DNA of 7,653 nt, from the NCBI GenBank assembly GCA_947457605.1, contig CANGWP010000106.1, positions 1-7,653 on the forward strand. The letters run 5' to 3'. The position numbers and the translations under genes are program-made. This stretch comes from Bdellovibrionales bacterium (GTDB lineage: Bacteria > Bdellovibrionota > UBA1018 > CAIMNF01). The notes under the pieces were generated by a model. That model ran no database searches. It had not been told where the DNA came from and saw only the letters and a program-made list of their open reading frames with translations. Shown in pieces: positions 5,444 to 7,653 of this stretch. Positions within the stretch are counted from its first letter, which is position 1, and each line of letters begins with the position of its first letter.

Positions 5444-6766
5444 TCAAAGCGCCCGGAAGAGCGGAAATCCGATGGATACCCCCGCACTCTTCGCGCTAAA
5501 GGTCCCGGTATCGGTGGGCTCCTGCCACTGGATGAAATTAAACTCATAAAAAAGGTTGGAATTCCCGAACCGGATCCAAGAATTGATGTAAGAGCGATTG
5601 GAGATCAGAGGATAGAAAAAACCCCCGAAAGTAAAGTTCTGCCGCCGGATCAGAAAATCCCGAAAGCCGATTTCGATTCCCTGGGGGGCACTCATTCGGA
5701 TGTATTGCTTTCCATCCGAGTGAAAGCTCAGTACATGTGCGCCGAGCAGTAAATTGAAGTTGATTCGTTCATCAATCCCCCGAAACTGCTCGGATACCAA
5801 ATAAAGGCCGGTATCGACCTCGGGCTTTGCACGAATGGGGAAGGCACTGAAAGAGGCGAGCTTCATTCCCTCACTGAAATAGTATCCGGCATAAATGGTC
5901 GGAAAAGCCCGCACCACATTCTGATGCGAATAGGGTCCGATTCCAAGCGAGACCCAGAGTGGATGAAATCGCTCAGGAACAGGAATCTTCAAATCAAAGG
6001 AGTCCCCCCCCTTTTCCAGATGATAGACCCCGGACTCAGGATTGAAGGACAGAAGGTGGCTCACGCCATCCGCACTTTCTGAAGCCTCTCCGTTGATCCG
6101 AATGGACCGAACGCCCGACTCGGTTTCCCAGCGAAGTTCAAGATCAGAGCGCATCACAAAACCGGTATCTTGCTTGGGATGAACGGTAAGGCAGGAAACA
6201 TAAACCCAGGAATGATCGAGCTTGGGAGAAGAAATCTGCACCTGGGTCTGACTGCAATTGGAATCCAAGACCACGCCGGGATTCAGAGCGCGCGCATGAC
6301 GAAAGCGCACTCCAATCGGGCGCGTGGCTTTACCGGATGGCACCAATTGATTGCCGGACTCCCCACTCAGAATGACCGGAACTTCAATCGTATCGGTGGG
6401 CGACTGGAATAGCACATCATGGTAGCGAAGCGTGGTTCCGGGCTCCACCTTGATCTTTGCGCGGGCCTTTGGAACCAGGAATCTGCGATCCACCCGCACC
6501 CACTCCAAACTCCCGGGCACCCATTCCCATTTCAGATCGGTATCGAGAGCAAAAAAATCCAGATCAAGGTCGTTTGGAGTGAAAATGAACTGATCTGACA
6601 ATCCGAGGGCGGATCTTGCGAGAAACTGCCCCGGCGGCTGAAAGCTCCCATCGGCCTGAGCCATCGCGCGGCCACCTGAAGTTCCCGCGATGAGCAGCAC
6701 GCCAAAGGCAGCGGCAACCCTGCGTAGAGCTTTTTGAACTGGCTCCGAAGAATCAGGATGATTCAA
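5444..6766 (-). CDS. Exported protein of unknown family, probable outer-membrane beta-barrel
   Basis: The frame is open from an ATG at 6904 (486 residues), but the first 46 codons mostly translate repeat element C. I therefore prefer TTG at 6766, giving about 440 residues. From there the protein starts with a charged stretch ending KALRR, a hydrophobic core VAAAFGVLLIAG, and a likely signal-peptidase site AMA-Q, leaving about 404 mature residues. The mature N-terminal half looks like a periplasmic beta-rich domain. It has two cysteines about 24 residues apart (DSNCSQ and VSCLTV) that could form a disulfide. The C-terminal half has alternating aromatic/polar strands (AGYYFSEGMKLASFSAFP, NFTFGGFFYPL, NLFYEFNFIQW) and ends VSIGFPLFRAL, suggesting a small barrel. 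I recognise no family. No good ribosome site precedes the TTG; the 6904 ATG has only a weak AAGG, so the start is uncertain. Confidence 0.75.
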   Translation of the reverse strand: MNHPDSSEPVQKALRRVAAAFGVLLIAGTSGGRAMAQADGSFQPPGQFLARSALGLSDQFIFTPNDLDLDFFALDTDLKWEWVPGSLEWVRVDRRFLVPKARAKIKVEPGTTLRYHDVLFQSPTDTIEVPVILSGESGNQLVPSGKATRPIGVRFRHARALNPGVVLDSNCSQTQVQISSPKLDHSWVYVSCLTVHPKQDTGFVMRSDLELRWETESGVRSIRINGEASESADGVSHLLSFNPESGVYHLEKGGDSFDLKIPVPERFHPLWVSLGIGPYSHQNVVRAFPTIYAGYYFSEGMKLASFSAFPIRAKPEVDTGLYLVSEQFRGIDERINFNLLLGAHVLSFHSDGKQYIRMSAPQGIEIGFRDFLIRRQNFTFGGFFYPLISNRSYINSWIRFGNSNLFYEFNFIQWQEPTDTGTFSAKSAGVSIGFPLFRAL

Positions 6767-6777
6767 GCGGGATGACT

Positions 6778-6891
6778 GAGAATGCCTAAGAATGATTTGG
6801 GGTTGGCCGACTCTCGCGAGTTTGGACTGACGAAAGCGAGGCCGCAGGACGCGGCTCGGAGGCCAAAACAAAATCATTCTTAAGCATTCTC
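6778..6891 (+). repeat. Repeat element C: 52-nt core in 31-nt inverted arms
   Basis: The arms at 6778-6808 and 6861-6891 pair at 27 of 31 positions; three of the four mismatches cluster near the core. The core (6809-6860) is again 52 nt and matches element A at 48 positions. The arms share an AATGATT segment with element A but otherwise differ. On the minus strand the element begins 3 nt after the rocD stop codon and ends 11 nt before the likely TTG start of the exported-protein gene, so it fills the whole intergenic space. It contains no stop codon in the frame of that gene. Confidence 0.87.
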
Positions 6892-6894
6892 CGA

Positions 6895-7653
6895 TCACAC
6901 GCATGACCTTGAAATTACTTGCTTGATCACTGAAAGTCCATGACTTAGCTCCGCCTCCGTGATCACGAGCGGTGGCGCGAAGCGAATCGTGTGAACATGG
7001 GTCTGCTTTGCCAAAACTCCGTGATCCGCAAGTTCATGGCACAGATCATAGGCGGTTTTTGGATTTCCCTTTTCGTTTTTTCCGTGCGGCTTGATCACAA
7101 CCGCATTCAAGAGCCCTTTGCCACGCACTTTCTCCACAATCGGGGACTTCAGCGCCTCGATCTCGCTTCTGAAAATCCTGCCGAGCTTCTCGGCCCGCTC
7201 TGCGAGCTTTTCCTCAAGAAGCACATCGACCGCGGCTTTTGCAACTGCGCAGGCCAGAGGATTTCCGCCAAAGGTGGAACCATGCTCGCCAGGTCTAATC
7301 GTAAGAATCACCTCGTTTGAGGAAAGCACGGCCGAAACAGGAAGAACTCCGCCTGAGAGCGCCTTTCCTAAAATCAAAACATCGGGCTTCACATTTTCGT
7401 GATCACAAGCAAGGAGCCGCCCCGTTCTTGCAAGCCCGGTTTGAACCTCATCCGCGATGAAAAGCACGCCTGCACTTTTGCACATGCATGCCGCACATCG
7501 GAGATACCCCTCATCCGGAACCACAACTCCCGCCTCACCTTGAATGGGCTCCACCAGAAATCCCGCAACAAATGGGTCTTTCAGTGCCTGCTCGAGCGCC
7601 TTCAGATCATTGTAGGGAATGACAATGAAGCCCGGCAAATACGGCCCGAAACC
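6895..7653 (-). CDS. rocD: Ornithine aminotransferase (ornithine-oxo-acid transaminase), C-terminal part
   Basis: Class-III PLP-dependent aminotransferase, cut by the right edge; 252 codons of an expected 400 or so are visible, and the frame is open to the first base. Ornithine aminotransferase moves the delta-amino group of ornithine to 2-oxoglutarate, giving glutamate semialdehyde and glutamate. The visible part opens with GFGPYLPGFIVIPYND, typical of RocD. Residues (numbered from the edge) include EPIQGEAGV (35-43), FIADEVQTGLARTG (65-78) with D68 facing the PLP ring nitrogen, the Schiff-base lysine K97 in LILGKALSGG, STFGGNPLA (126-134) for phosphate binding, and TIRFAPPLVI (222-231). A cysteine cluster, RCAACMC (52-58), is unusual. 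Acetylornithine aminotransferase or another class-III member is the main alternative, but the sequence style favours RocD. Repeat element C follows the stop codon directly. Confidence 0.9.
   Translation of the reverse strand, partial: GFGPYLPGFIVIPYNDLKALEQALKDPFVAGFLVEPIQGEAGVVVPDEGYLRCAACMCKSAGVLFIADEVQTGLARTGRLLACDHENVKPDVLILGKALSGGVLPVSAVLSSNEVILTIRPGEHGSTFGGNPLACAVAKAAVDVLLEEKLAERAEKLGRIFRSEIEALKSPIVEKVRGKGLLNAVVIKPHGKNEKGNPKTAYDLCHELADHGVLAKQTHVHTIRFAPPLVITEAELSHGLSVIKQVISRSCV

Noticed and set aside
5393..5752. Plus-strand 119-codon frame starting in the right arm of element B
   Set aside because: It overlaps the exported-protein gene in antisense and has no recognisable features.
5081..6891. 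CRISPR array or retron interpretation of the repeats
   Set aside because: The copies are irregularly spaced and differently oriented, with a gene between them; there are no spacers of constant length and no cas or reverse-transcriptase gene.
5081..6891. Classic intrinsic terminators for elements A, B and C
   Set aside because: The stems are long and lack a downstream T-run on the transcribed strand, and A lies in a leader and not at a gene end.

Overview
The window looks like core chromosome of a free-living Gram-negative bacterium of moderate GC content. The compact mdh-sucC-sucD-ndk cluster, the lysine/alanine-rich histone-H1-like tails and the predicted exported, probable outer-membrane protein would fit the Bdellovibrionota/Myxococcota (former Deltaproteobacteria) area. 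This placement is inference from gene order and protein style only. All nine supported genes are on the minus strand, so transcription runs from high to low coordinates.

Layout in transcription order. (1) 7653-6895: the 3' two thirds of a class-III PLP aminotransferase, very probably ornithine aminotransferase (rocD), cut by the right edge. (2) 6891-6778: repeat element C, starting 3 nt after the rocD stop. (3) about 6766-5444: an exported protein of unknown family, probably outer-membrane. (4) 5417-5304: repeat element B, 26 nt past that gene's stop. (5) 5303-4900: non-coding, holding a third, inverted copy (element A, 5188-5081) and the leader of the TCA operon. (6) 4899-1401: mdh, sucC, sucD and ndk, spaced -1, 12 and 11 nt and clearly one operon. 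(7) 1392-1354: a perfect 18-bp hairpin just after ndk. (8) 1311-1: a second tight run made of a small coiled-coil protein with a basic tail, a Bcp-type peroxiredoxin with an N-terminal H1-like tail, and the start of an unidentified gene that leaves the window at the left edge.

Working together: malate dehydrogenase and succinyl-CoA synthetase are TCA-cycle enzymes, and nucleoside diphosphate kinase equilibrates the NTP made by succinyl-CoA synthetase with the other nucleotides. RocD links ornithine to glutamate and so to 2-oxoglutarate. The downstream pair looks like a stress or nucleoid module: a peroxiredoxin and a neighbour that both carry basic tails of the kind that bind DNA.

The most unusual content is the repeat family (A, B, C). 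Each copy has a core of exactly 52 nt (42 positions identical in all three) that contains two small hairpins. The core is flanked by inverted arms of 28-31 nt that pair with each other within a copy but differ between copies. This is the reverse of a normal MITE, whose terminal repeats are the conserved part. I do not recognise the family.
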